From CAYTRP01 sp964625145 (GTDB taxonomy: Bacteria > Sumerlaeota > Sumerlaeia > SLMS01 > JAHLLQ01): a stretch of 40,617 nt of DNA. Where the stretch lies: assembly GCA_964625145.1 (NCBI GenBank), contig CAZVAQ010000011.1, positions 1-40,617 of the forward strand, in the 5' to 3' direction. The notes beneath the pieces were generated by a model, which had not been told where the DNA came from, ran no database searches, and worked only from the letters and a program-made list of their open reading frames with translations. The position numbers and the translations under genes are program-made. Below, piece after piece: positions 25,243 to 33,520 of this stretch; the stretch's first letter is position 1; each line of letters begins with the position of its first letter.

Positions 25243-26024
25243 CCCCGACCACGCGACCCATTCGCCACATCGTCGCTGACGTCGATGGCTGCTTCACGGC
25301 GGGGGGGCGCGATCGGTTGGATCTGGAGATGGTCGCCAAGGTCCGCGCGTGGAACGACGCGTCGCTGACCGATCCCACCATACCCTCCTTCTCCTTCTGC
25401 ACGGGTCGGCCTCTCCCCTACACCCACGCACTCGCCCAGTTCGTCGGCTGCCACATGCCGAGTCTGGCGGAGTTTGGCGCCGTCATGTGGGAGCCCGCCA
25501 ACCAACAGCACCACATTCACCCCGCCTTCGACGCGGCCTGCCGCCGCAGGTACTTTCAACTTCTCGAAGCAGCAGAGCTGGAGCTGCTCGACACCAATGA
25601 GGACATCCTCCTCGAGGGCGGCAAGTTCTGCCAGGTCACCCTCTATCCACGCATGCCCCGCACCATGGCCGACATCCGCGAATGGACGCTCGATTTCGTC
25701 AAGCAGTGGAGCGAGCATTACGTGATCGATTACACCCACTCGGTGATGAGCTTCCTCCCACGCGGCATCCACAAGGGCACGGGCCTGCGGTGGATGGCGA
25801 AGCACTGTGGCATTGCCACCGAAGAGATGGCCGGCATTGGCGACGCCGATAGCGATTGGGAGTTCCTGTCCCTGTGCGGCATCGCCGCCACGCCATCCAA
25901 CGGCCAGCCGTTCATACGCGAACGCGCCCACTGGATCCTCGAAGGCGGCCCGCGGGATTGCATCGTCGAGTTCTACGAACGGGTCATCGCTCACAACCGT
26001 CAATTGGCAAGACAGCGCGTCTGA
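25239..26024 (+). CDS. HAD-superfamily phosphatase (Cof/phosphoglycolate phosphatase-like)
   Basis: A 261-residue cytosolic HAD hydrolase, probably dephosphorylating a small metabolite. Motif I is VADVDGCF (nucleophile Asp14, Asp16; Cys replaces the usual Thr after Gly), motif II is the Thr in FCTGRP (55), motif III is the Lys in IHKGTG (179) and motif IV is GIGDADSDWEF (Asp202, Asp206). The large middle segment (about 75-170) fits a C2 cap as in Cof, sucrose-phosphate or archaeal-type phosphoglycolate phosphatases. The substrate is not determined. Translation is coupled to the upstream lipoprotein gene (ATGA) and a strong terminator candidate follows, so it ends the sucD operon. Confidence 0.85.
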   Translation: MTPTTRPIRHIVADVDGCFTAGGRDRLDLEMVAKVRAWNDASLTDPTIPSFSFCTGRPLPYTHALAQFVGCHMPSLAEFGAVMWEPANQQHHIHPAFDAACRRRYFQLLEAAELELLDTNEDILLEGGKFCQVTLYPRMPRTMADIREWTLDFVKQWSEHYVIDYTHSVMSFLPRGIHKGTGLRWMAKHCGIATEEMAGIGDADSDWEFLSLCGIAATPSNGQPFIRERAHWILEGGPRDCIVEFYERVIAHNRQLARQRV

Positions 26025-26043
26025 CTCGCACCCCGATTGCATC

Positions 26044-26077
26044 ACGCCTCAGGAATGGATGAGGCGTTTCCTTCCTC
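26044..26077 (+). terminator. Intrinsic terminator after the sucD operon
   Basis: ACGCCTCA (26044-26051) and TGAGGCGT (26060-26067) form a perfect 8-bp stem with an 8-base loop. It is followed directly by a pyrimidine run (TTCCTTCCTC) rich in T. It lies 20 bases after the HAD phosphatase stop and about 68 bases before the phosphoglucomutase start. Confidence 0.65.
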
Positions 26078-26144
26078 TTGCCCGCGAGCATCAAGCGACG
26101 CATCAAAACGCGACAGTCTGACTACCCAAGCCTCGGAGTCTCCC

Positions 26145-27932
26145 ATGGGATCGCTCAACTTCTCTTCGCCTGAAATCGCCGCGCGCGTGCAGGAATGGAC
26201 CTCGGACAAGTTCGACGCCAAGACGCGAGCGGAGATCCAGGCACTGGTCGACAAGGGCGACGTCAAGGAGCTGGAGGATCGCTTCTGGCGCACGCTGGAG
26301 TTCGGCACCGGCGGCCTGCGCGGCGTCCTCGGCGCGGGCACCAACCGCATGAACGCCACGATCGTCTCGTGGGCGACTCAAGGTCTTGCCACCTACGTCG
26401 CACAACACGCCACCCGGCCCGGGCCGCTGCGCGCTGCCATTGCGCACGATTGCCGTCATTGCTCCCGCGAGTTCGCCGAGAGCGCCGCGTGCGTGCTCGC
26501 CGCCAACGGCTTCATCGTTCACCTCGCGCCGGAGCTGCGCCCCACGCCGTGGCTGTCCTTCCTCATTCGCCATCTAGGGTGCCACACCGGCATCGTCATC
26601 ACCGCCAGCCACAACCCGCGCGAGTACAATGGCTACAAGTGCTATTGGGATGACGGCTCGCAGGTCGTCCCGCCGCACGACAAGGGCATCATCCAGGAAG
26701 TATCGCGCGTGAATGACATGGCCATGGTCAAGACCATGCGCTTTGACGACGGAATTGCCCAGGGTCTCATCAAGATCACCGGCCCGGACATCGATAAGGC
26801 CTACATCGATGCCGTCCTCAAGCAGCGCATCGACGAGTCCGCCGTCCGCGACAACAAGGTGCGCGTCGTCTTCACGCCATTGCATGGCGCGGGTGGAACC
26901 ATGGGGCCGCGTGCATTGGCCGAATGGGGGTTCACGGATGTCATCTGCGAACCAGAGCAAATGAAACCCAACGGCGATTTCCCCACCGCGGCATCGCCCA
27001 ATCCCGAGGAAGGTGCCGCTCTCGAACGCGCGGTCGAGTTGGCCAAGGCGGAAGACGCCGACCTCGTGCTCGCCACCGACCCGGACGCCGACCGCCTCGG
27101 CATCGCTGTCAAGCACGGCAATGACTTCCCCCTCATCACCGGCAATCAACTCTGCTGCCTGCTGGCGGACTACATGCTCCGCCGTCGCAAGGAACTCGGC
27201 AAGCTTCCCGCAAAGCCCGCCGTCTGCTCCACCATCGTGACGTCTCCCCTGCTCGGCAAGATCGTTCGCGGCCACGGCGCGCGCTACGCGGAGGTCCTCA
27301 CCGGCTTCAAGTGGATCGCGCAGCAATCGCGCGATTGGGCGGCCGAGGATCCGGAAATCGCGTTCCTCTACGGCACGGAGGAGTCCTACGGCTTCCTGAT
27401 CGGCGACCATTGCATGGACAAGGATGGCATTGTCGCCTCCTGCATGACCGCCGAAATGACCGCATGGGCAAAGGGCCGCGGCATGTCCGTCGTCGACTAT
27501 CTGAACACATTGTACGATGAGTTCGGTCCGCACCTGGAGTGGCAGAAGTCAGTCACCCTGAAGGGTCGCGACGGCGCCGCCCGCATCGCGGCGATCATGA
27601 CAGCCCTCAAGGACGGACCACCCAAGATGTTCAACGGCGTCGAGGTCGCCCGCCGCACACGCGTCGACAACGGCGAGATCCTCGACGGCCAGATCGACGA
27701 TGTCATCGGTCGTATCGACCTGCCGTCGAGCAACGTCGTGATGTTCGACCTGAAGGACGGCGCCAAACTCGTCGCCCGCCCCAGTGGCACGGAGCCCAAG
27801 ATCAAGTTCTACTTCTTCCTCTCCGCCCCGCCGCAACCAAACCGCGAGGCAACCAACAAGGCCATGCAGGCCCTGTTGGCGCGCAAGGAAGCATTCGAAA
27901 GGGATGTCCTGCTGAAGATGGGTGTGGAGTAA
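26145..27932 (+). CDS. Phosphoglucomutase / phosphomannomutase
   Basis: An alpha-D-phosphohexomutase interconverting hexose 1- and 6-phosphates in the cytosol, feeding glycogen, cell-wall and glycan precursors. The ATG at 26145 has a GGAG Shine-Dalgarno and gives 595 residues, as in the long PgcA-type enzymes. Motifs in order: GTGGLRG (54-60), active-site phosphoserine in ITASHNPREYNG (Ser155), metal-binding DPDADR (312-317), sugar-binding GTEESYG (410-416) and the phosphate-binding RPSGTEPKIK (545-554). Whether glucose or mannose phosphate is preferred cannot be told from these motifs. It stands alone after the terminator and converges on the FkbM gene with 7 bases between stops. Confidence 0.95.
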   Translation: MGSLNFSSPEIAARVQEWTSDKFDAKTRAEIQALVDKGDVKELEDRFWRTLEFGTGGLRGVLGAGTNRMNATIVSWATQGLATYVAQHATRPGPLRAAIAHDCRHCSREFAESAACVLAANGFIVHLAPELRPTPWLSFLIRHLGCHTGIVITASHNPREYNGYKCYWDDGSQVVPPHDKGIIQEVSRVNDMAMVKTMRFDDGIAQGLIKITGPDIDKAYIDAVLKQRIDESAVRDNKVRVVFTPLHGAGGTMGPRALAEWGFTDVICEPEQMKPNGDFPTAASPNPEEGAALERAVELAKAEDADLVLATDPDADRLGIAVKHGNDFPLITGNQLCCLLADYMLRRRKELGKLPAKPAVCSTIVTSPLLGKIVRGHGARYAEVLTGFKWIAQQSRDWAAEDPEIAFLYGTEESYGFLIGDHCMDKDGIVASCMTAEMTAWAKGRGMSVVDYLNTLYDEFGPHLEWQKSVTLKGRDGAARIAAIMTALKDGPPKMFNGVEVARRTRVDNGEILDGQIDDVIGRIDLPSSNVVMFDLKDGAKLVARPSGTEPKIKFYFFLSAPPQPNREATNKAMQALLARKEAFERDVLLKMGVE

Positions 27933-27939
27933 GGCGCCT

Positions 27940-28800
27940 TCACAAATCAATGAACAGCGCGGGCTTCTTCAACACATCCGCATCCCGCGCTGCATAGATA
28001 TGGCGCGGATCATACAATGACGTCGGCTCGCGAAAATCATCGCTGGTCAACTGCCTCCACTTCCGCGCGCGGTAGCCATAAACGGTGTACCCGGCTTCCT
28101 CCAACAACTGCATGACGGGCAGGCGCACTGCAAATTGGTGCAGCTCAATCGCCAGCCGCGACGAATGATTTGCCAGTGTCCGCCGCGCACCCGTCAACAC
28201 TGCCTCCTCCGCACCCTCCACATCGATCTTGATCAGGCCCGGCGGCGGGCATTCGCCAGATTCCACCAAGCTGTCGATGGTCCGCACCTCGACACGAACA
28301 CTTGATGTGACGCCCGACGGTTCATCACCTTGCACGCCGGCGAGGTGACCTTGCTGCGTGGAGTCGCTATCGGAGAGAAACTCGGCCCCGCCATCAGCAG
28401 CACCAACGGCGCATGCCATCAGCGTCGCCCGCTCCTCGATCCCTCCAAGCCGCAGGTTCCCGCGCAGGAGCGCCTGATTCTTGCTGTCGGGTTCAAAGGC
28501 CACAACCCGGCCCGCATCCATGACTTGCGCGAAAAGCCGCGTATAGAGCCCGATGTGCGCGCCAACATCCCACACAACCATGCCGGGCTCGACAAGGTTC
28601 GAGATGCCACCCAGGAACAAGCGATCGTGCTCCAGCGGATCGCGCAGCCAATAGCTGCGGTGATCGCGCAGCTTGATCCGCATCGGCCCGATGCCTGCCA
28701 CCAGGATTGTGCGGGGAATGTTCGGAATGAAGCGGAGCAGCGCCCGCTTTGCCCAGCGGTGACGCCGCGCAAAGACGGACACTGCCTCGCTCGGTCTCAT
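27940..28800 (-). CDS. FkbM family methyltransferase
   Basis: A SAM-dependent methyltransferase of the FkbM family, usually O-methylating sugars, polyketides or other hydroxyl groups. The ATG at 28800 gives 286 residues and lies 10 bases after the alanine dehydrogenase stop, with AAGG just upstream. SAM motif I is VVWDVGAHIGLYT (75-87), AFEPDSKNQALL follows (101-112) and the family's IKIDVEGAEEAVL is at 190-202. The N-terminus is basic and amphipathic, and no signal peptide is evident. Its coupling to alanine dehydrogenase is not functionally obvious; the nearby GHL10, GT-C and PGM genes make a glycan acceptor plausible, which is inference. Confidence 0.88.
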   Translation of the reverse strand: MRPSEAVSVFARRHRWAKRALLRFIPNIPRTILVAGIGPMRIKLRDHRSYWLRDPLEHDRLFLGGISNLVEPGMVVWDVGAHIGLYTRLFAQVMDAGRVVAFEPDSKNQALLRGNLRLGGIEERATLMACAVGAADGGAEFLSDSDSTQQGHLAGVQGDEPSGVTSSVRVEVRTIDSLVESGECPPPGLIKIDVEGAEEAVLTGARRTLANHSSRLAIELHQFAVRLPVMQLLEEAGYTVYGYRARKWRQLTSDDFREPTSLYDPRHIYAARDADVLKKPALFIDL

Positions 28801-28810
28801 GAATTGCGCC

Positions 28811-29929
28811 TTACCCCTGCAGGACCGTGTCGGGATCGGTGTACTCCAGACCGAAGTCCCGCGCCACGGCGCGGTACACGACCTTGCCATTGGCGACGTT
28901 CAGGCCCAGCTTGAACAGCGGGTTGTTCAGCAGCGCCTCCTTGTAGCCCTTGTCCGCCAACTGCACCAGGTACGGCAGCGTCGCGTTCGTCAGGGCAAAC
29001 GTGCTCGTGCGCGCAACCGCGCCCGGCATGTTCGTCACGCAATAATGGATGATGCCTTGGTCTTCAAAGACGGGATCGCTGTGCTTCGTGGGGCGCGACG
29101 ATTCAAAGCACCCACCCTGGTCAATGGCCACGTCGACCATCACCGCACCCTGGGGGAGCAGCGACAAATGCTCGCGGCGTACGACATGCGGCGCGCGGGC
29201 ACCCGTCAGGTAAACACCGCCGATCACAACGTCGGCGTGCGTGAGTTGCTCGCGCACGTTGTAGTCCGACGCGTACAGCGTGTCGATGTTGGCAGGAAGC
29301 ACATCGTCCAAATAACGCAGCCGGTCAAGGTTCACGTCCATGATGGTGACACTGGCGCCGAGACCCGCCGCCATCTTCGCGGAATTGGTTCCCACCACGC
29401 CACCGCCGATCACGACCACGTGTGCCGGCTTCACGCCGGGAACGCCGCCCAGCAACATGCCGCGGCCACCATGAATCTTCTCCAAATACTTCGCACCCTG
29501 CTGCACGGCCAAACGCCCCGCCACTTCGCTCATGGGCGTCAGGAGCGGATGCTGCCGGTTGCGATCCTCCACCGTCTCGTACGCGATGCACACGGCGCCG
29601 GACTTGATCATCGCATCGGTCAATGGCCGGCTGCTGGCGAAATGAAAGTAGGTGAACAGGACATGGCTGGGCTTGATGCGCGGCCATTCCACCGGCATCG
29701 GCTCCTTCACCTTCACGATGATCTGCGCCGTGTCCCACACTGCATCCGCCGTCGGCAGAATCTCCGCACCCACGGCCAGGTAAGCGTCATCTGTAATCCC
29801 GCTGCCGATGCCCGCATTTGTCTCCACCACCACACGATGTCCACGCTGGACAAGGTCGTTCGCTCCGGCCGGAGTGACGGCGACCCGGAATTCGTGGTCT
29901 TTGACTTCTTTGGGCACACCGATGATCAT
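28811..29929 (-). CDS. ald: Alanine dehydrogenase
   Basis: Reversibly oxidises L-alanine to pyruvate and ammonia with NAD+. The ATG at 29929 is preceded by a perfect AGGAGG nine bases upstream and gives 372 residues, matching the family. Seen are the N-terminal MIIGVPKEVKDHEFRVAVTP, catalytic Lys75 in VKVKEP and His96 in FTYFHFAS, the NAD-binding VVVIGGGVVGTNSAKMA (about 168-184), the Asp in VDVAIDQGGC (near 270) and the terminal DTVLQG. These positions agree with known Ald enzymes. It is the first gene of a two-gene unit with the FkbM methyltransferase. Confidence 0.96.
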   Translation of the reverse strand: MIIGVPKEVKDHEFRVAVTPAGANDLVQRGHRVVVETNAGIGSGITDDAYLAVGAEILPTADAVWDTAQIIVKVKEPMPVEWPRIKPSHVLFTYFHFASSRPLTDAMIKSGAVCIAYETVEDRNRQHPLLTPMSEVAGRLAVQQGAKYLEKIHGGRGMLLGGVPGVKPAHVVVIGGGVVGTNSAKMAAGLGASVTIMDVNLDRLRYLDDVLPANIDTLYASDYNVREQLTHADVVIGGVYLTGARAPHVVRREHLSLLPQGAVMVDVAIDQGGCFESSRPTKHSDPVFEDQGIIHYCVTNMPGAVARTSTFALTNATLPYLVQLADKGYKEALLNNPLFKLGLNVANGKVVYRAVARDFGLEYTDPDTVLQG

Positions 29930-29962
29930 TGCGGGGGACCTCCTGAGTTTGAAATTGGAGCG

Positions 29963-29992
29963 ATTCAACACCCGGCCTCGGGGAGAGGTCAA
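29963..29992 (-). promoter_or_regulatory. Candidate sigma70-type promoter for ald
   Basis: On the minus strand TTGACC (29992-29987, five of six matches to -35) is followed after 18 bases by TTGAAT (29968-29963, four of six matches to -10), 33 bases upstream of the ald ATG. It sits in the 88-base gap between the GHL10 gene end and ald. Moderate matches in GC-rich DNA; the organism's promoter consensus is unknown. Confidence 0.3.
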
Positions 29993-30017
29993 ACGGGTTC
30001 GGTGAGGTCCTGCACGA

Positions 30018-31592
30018 TCATTCCTCCGGCCAAACCACCTCCGGCGAGAGCCGACGGTTCAGCAGCAACATAACCGGCCCCGTCACAACCATGCCGTCGC
30101 TCTCCCCCGCCTCCAACCTCAGGAAGCCTGCCGTCCTCCCCTCCTCCAGTTGGATACCCCCAATCCGCGTCCACCCCAGTGCCAGCGGGGAGCTTTGATC
30201 CATGACGACAGCCGTGGCATCGTCGGCGCCAGCCATCAACTGGTACCGCGCGTCCGCAGTTCGCCCCTCACCCCTTGGCAGTTGCATGTAAACGTCGTAA
30301 TGCCCCGACCGCGGAACAACGGCGTCGGCGGAGAGGCGTCCGGCAACTCCAGCCGGCAGTTGCAGAAAGCCCCCATCGCCCGGCGTCTCGATCCACCCAC
30401 CGGAGACCTTCAACTCATCGACAGGGACGACGATCCCCTTGGGGCGCCAGATCCTGCCGTTGCGGTGTGGCAATCGCGCGGGCTTCGCGTACGGGCCTTC
30501 CTTCAGGACACGCCCCAACTCGCCATCATTCATCCGCAGCCCTTCATAGAAAAAGAGCACCTCGCCCTTGATCCCGCTCGCACGGTTGTAGGCGATGCAC
30601 TCCAGCAGCAGTTCCGGCGAGATGCGATAGCTTCCCACCTTCACCAATATCCCCGGAGCCAGCTTTTCGAGATCCTGCACGCGAAACTGCGACTGCACCA
30701 TGTTGTCGATCACCGCGCGATACGCTTCCAGGTTGTACCGATAGGCCTGCGGATGGGCGATCTCATACAATCCCGCTTCCGTCCAGGTCTTCAGATCCTG
30801 GAGATACTCGCGCAGGCCCCAATCGTAGATGCTCGGCGACACCGAAATCACCAGGTTCGGATCGACGCGGTGAATGCGCCAGCGCAGGCGCGCCAAATAA
30901 TCCGTCAAGATGTCCGCACGCCACTGCAACCATTGCGGGTCCTGATGATCCTGCGGCGGATCCTCTCCAAATGCCAACCGGTAACGCGCCATCGTCGCCG
31001 CGTCGTAACCGCCCTCCGATGGCATCGCGGGAAGCCGGTCGTCACCCTGCACGCCATCCACATCATACTTCTCCGCCACTTCAACCAGCAGCGATGTCAT
31101 GAAGTCCTGCACCTGCGGATCCAGCGCGTTCATCCACTCGAAGTTGTTCTTCTTCAGCAGGTTCCCGTCCTTGTCCAGCGCGCGCCATTCCGGATACTTC
31201 TCCAACATCCGGCCGCCGCCAAGGTTGTAGCTGGAGGCAAAGCCGTACTCGAACCACGGCACGACCTCCATGCCATTGCGGTGCGCTTCAACAATCAGTT
31301 CCGCCAATGGATCGCGCCCGCCGTAGACCGGATCGATGCGAGCGCCAAAGCGTTGCTCCATCACGTCACTGGGATAAAGTGTGTATGACTTGTTCCACAC
31401 CACCGGAAACACGATGTTGAATCCTGCATCCGCCAGGAAATCCATGGCCTCTGCAATCGACTCCTTGCTCTTCAGCACGTTGCTGTCCACATTCGTGATC
31501 CAGACGCCGCGCAATTCGCAGGACGATTCGGCTTTCGCACCTGGAGGCATGAGCAGCAGGAGAAGGCAGGCGCAGGCCGCGAAAATCTTCAA
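30018..31592 (-). CDS. Secreted GHL10-type glycoside hydrolase with golvesin-like C-terminal domain
   Basis: An exported enzyme of the GHL10 (DUF187) group of TIM-barrel glycoside hydrolases, thought to act on polysaccharide or peptidoglycan-like glycans. I favour the TTG at 31592: it is preceded by GGAGGT and makes the protein start with a clean signal peptide (KIFAACACLLLLLMPPGAKA). The ATG at 31673 would add 27 residues with no clear ribosome-binding site. Family features: ELRGVWITNVDSNVL, VVWNKSYTLYPS, VVPWFEYGF, WMNALDPQVQDFM and YDVDGVQGDDR. The last ~130 residues (from VSGGWIETPG, with SGHYDVYMQLP and LGWTRIGGIQL) resemble a golvesin/xyloglucan-binding-type beta domain. It is divergent from the FAD oxidoreductase gene. 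Confidence 0.87.
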   Translation of the reverse strand: MKIFAACACLLLLLMPPGAKAESSCELRGVWITNVDSNVLKSKESIAEAMDFLADAGFNIVFPVVWNKSYTLYPSDVMEQRFGARIDPVYGGRDPLAELIVEAHRNGMEVVPWFEYGFASSYNLGGGRMLEKYPEWRALDKDGNLLKKNNFEWMNALDPQVQDFMTSLLVEVAEKYDVDGVQGDDRLPAMPSEGGYDAATMARYRLAFGEDPPQDHQDPQWLQWRADILTDYLARLRWRIHRVDPNLVISVSPSIYDWGLREYLQDLKTWTEAGLYEIAHPQAYRYNLEAYRAVIDNMVQSQFRVQDLEKLAPGILVKVGSYRISPELLLECIAYNRASGIKGEVLFFYEGLRMNDGELGRVLKEGPYAKPARLPHRNGRIWRPKGIVVPVDELKVSGGWIETPGDGGFLQLPAGVAGRLSADAVVPRSGHYDVYMQLPRGEGRTADARYQLMAGADDATAVVMDQSSPLALGWTRIGGIQLEEGRTAGFLRLEAGESDGMVVTGPVMLLLNRRLSPEVVWPEE

Positions 31593-31696
31593 GATACCTC
31601 CGGGTTGTCCTTTACGCCACAAAAACGGCTGGTGAGAATGACAAGAGCGGGAGCGGAGAGAAGACATTTCCATAGGGTCACGGACGGGGAAGAAAG

Positions 31697-33367
31697 ATGA
31701 CAAACGAGACGATGCGGGTGGACGTGTTGGTGTTGGGAGGTGGGTGCGGGGGAACGGCCGCTGGATGGCAGGCCGCCAGGATGGGGGCAAAGGTCCTCGT
31801 CGTCGAATCGTCGCCATGGCTGGGCGGGATGATCACGTCCGCCGGAGTCTCTGCCCTCGATGGCAACAAGGGCGCAATGGCAACCGGATTGCTCCGCTAT
31901 TTTCGCGATCAACTTGAACTCTACTATGGCGGACGCGAGGCCGTCCGCACGGGCTGGGTCAGCGACACATGCTATGAACCGCGAGTGGGCGCCCGAATCC
32001 TTGCCGAATTCGCCGACGAAGCCGGCATGGAAGTCTGGCACGGAGCGCAGATCGAATACGTCTATCGCGAGGGCAATCGCCTCACCGCCGCACGCATTCG
32101 CAGGGCCAACGGCGTCGTGCGGATCGAGGCGAAGGTGATCATCGAGGGCACGGAGTTCGGCGACGTGCTCGAGATGGCAGGCGTGCCCTATCGCCTGGGC
32201 CGCGATCCACAGTCCGACACCGGCGAGCCCGATGCACCGGAAGTCAGGGACATGGAAATCCAGGACATGACATGGGTCGCCATCCTGCGCAGGCAGGAGG
32301 AGGGGCAAACCTATCCCTACGGTCACCGGGTGGAGCAACCGCGGGACTACAACCCGCTCCTGTTCGATTGCACGACCAAGGAGTTCTGTTCCCGCCCCGA
32401 TCCCTCCGTGCTGAATCACCCGATGCACGACTGGGACAGCTTCATCTCCTATGGCTATCTCCCCAACAGAAAGGCGATGCTCAACTGGCCGTTCCATGGG
32501 AATGACTTCCCCGACACGCCGGCAGTCTTTGGCTCCATCGAGGACCGCTCCAAGGCGTTCGCCCGTGCACGCCGTCACACCCTGTCCTACGTGCACTACA
32601 TCCAGACCACCCTCGGGCATCCCGAATGGGGACTGGACCTGAAGGAATTCGACACTCCCGATCGCCTGGCCTACATTCCATACGTCCGCGAGAGCCGGCG
32701 CGGACGCGGCGTCCGCTTCATGGTCGAACAGGACGTGCTGCCCCCCGTCAAGGGCGGCCCCCGCGCGCGCTTCCAACCCGACTCCATCGCCGTCGGCGAT
32801 TATTTCCTCGATCATCATCACTCCAAGTGCCATCTCCCGCCGGGCGAACGGCTCGTCGAGGAACTGCCCGACAACGCGCCCTTCCAAATCCCAATGGGAG
32901 TCGTCATCCCGGAGGAAGTGGACGGCTTGCTGCTTGCCGAGAAAAACATCTCCGTCAGCCACATCGTGAATGGATGTTCACGCCTGCAACCCGTCGTGAT
33001 GTTGACGGGTCAGGCCGTCGGAGTGATCGCGGCCCTTGCTGCGGAACGCAACATCCAGCCCCGGGAGGTCTCCGTCGCCGACGTGCAGCGGCAGCTTGTG
33101 CACGAGGAACGTGTCCTGCTCTATCCCTTCAACGACCTGGAGCACACGCACCCGCACTTTGTCGGCATCCAGACCGCCGCCATGCAGGGCCTCCTCGCCG
33201 ATGATCAACCAATGCTCTTCAAGCCGGACGAGCCCATCCCTGCCGACGAGGTGGCGGCCATCGCGCGACGGGCCCACGACAAGTTGGGCGCCAATGCCGC
33301 CGACATCCAATCGCGGCATCGTGCGGGACAAACCCGCGGAGAATTCTTGACGGCGATCACCAAGTAG
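31697..33367 (+). CDS. FAD-dependent oxidoreductase (PF12831-like)
   Basis: A 556-residue flavoprotein of the FAD_oxidored family that is common in polysaccharide-degrading and poorly cultured bacteria; its substrates are mostly unknown. The dinucleotide fold begins VDVLVLGGGCGGTAAGWQAA (8-27), then VVESSPWLGGMITSAGVSAL and VIIEGTEFGDVLEMAG. The C-terminal FAD-closing motif is VDGLLLAEKNISVSHIVNG, then RLQPVVMLTGQAVGVIAALA. There is no signal peptide. A GGAAG element precedes the ATG. It shares a 104-base divergent promoter region with the GHL10 gene, suggesting joint use in sugar metabolism, which is inference. Confidence 0.9.
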   Translation: MTNETMRVDVLVLGGGCGGTAAGWQAARMGAKVLVVESSPWLGGMITSAGVSALDGNKGAMATGLLRYFRDQLELYYGGREAVRTGWVSDTCYEPRVGARILAEFADEAGMEVWHGAQIEYVYREGNRLTAARIRRANGVVRIEAKVIIEGTEFGDVLEMAGVPYRLGRDPQSDTGEPDAPEVRDMEIQDMTWVAILRRQEEGQTYPYGHRVEQPRDYNPLLFDCTTKEFCSRPDPSVLNHPMHDWDSFISYGYLPNRKAMLNWPFHGNDFPDTPAVFGSIEDRSKAFARARRHTLSYVHYIQTTLGHPEWGLDLKEFDTPDRLAYIPYVRESRRGRGVRFMVEQDVLPPVKGGPRARFQPDSIAVGDYFLDHHHSKCHLPPGERLVEELPDNAPFQIPMGVVIPEEVDGLLLAEKNISVSHIVNGCSRLQPVVMLTGQAVGVIAALAAERNIQPREVSVADVQRQLVHEERVLLYPFNDLEHTHPHFVGIQTAAMQGLLADDQPMLFKPDEPIPADEVAAIARRAHDKLGANAADIQSRHRAGQTRGEFLTAITK

Positions 33368-33376
33368 GCACGACAA

Positions 33377-33425
33377 CAAGCAGGAGGTGCGGCCGGATGT
33401 TGACTGTCCACAATCCCCCTGCTTG
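33377..33425 (+). promoter_or_regulatory. Long stem covering a Shine-Dalgarno in the leader of the CrtI-like gene
   Basis: CAAGCAGGAGG (33377-33387) pairs with CCCCCTGCTTG (33415-33425) with a single A/C mismatch around a 27-base loop. The AGGAGG at 33382-33387 would be buried in the stem. A competing short hairpin GCTT-GCGA-AAGC (33421-33432, GNRA-type loop) uses part of the same right arm, and another, CGATG-CCAG-CATCG, lies at 33452-33465. Together these look like a switchable leader, although function is inferred. There is no T-tract, so simple termination for the upstream gene is less likely. Confidence 0.45.
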
Positions 33426-33519
33426 CGAAAGCATTGCCACCTTCGGAGCCGCGATGCCAGCATCGGATTGCGCGGTGACCACGCTTGCTCCAATCACAGG
33501 CACCGGCGAGGGGCCCTGA
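33397..33519 (+). CDS. Possible 40-residue leader ORF
   Basis: ATG 33397 is preceded by a perfect AGGAGGT with nine-base spacing. The frame runs 40 residues (MLTVHNPPACESIATFGAAM..., two cysteines, no charged cluster) to TGA 33517-33519. The likely TTG start of the CrtI-like gene follows at 33521, so ribosomes finishing this frame could reinitiate. The ribosome-binding site is also part of a predicted stem. No family is known; the excellent Shine-Dalgarno is the main support. Confidence 0.35.
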   Translation: MLTVHNPPACESIATFGAAMPASDCAVTTLAPITGTGEGP

Positions 33520-33520
33520 A

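Noticed and set aside
27931..27940. 10-bp palindrome AAGGCGCCTT bridging the convergent stops of the hexomutase and FkbM genes
   Set aside because: Too short and without a loop or T-tract to support a terminator; likely chance in GC-rich DNA.
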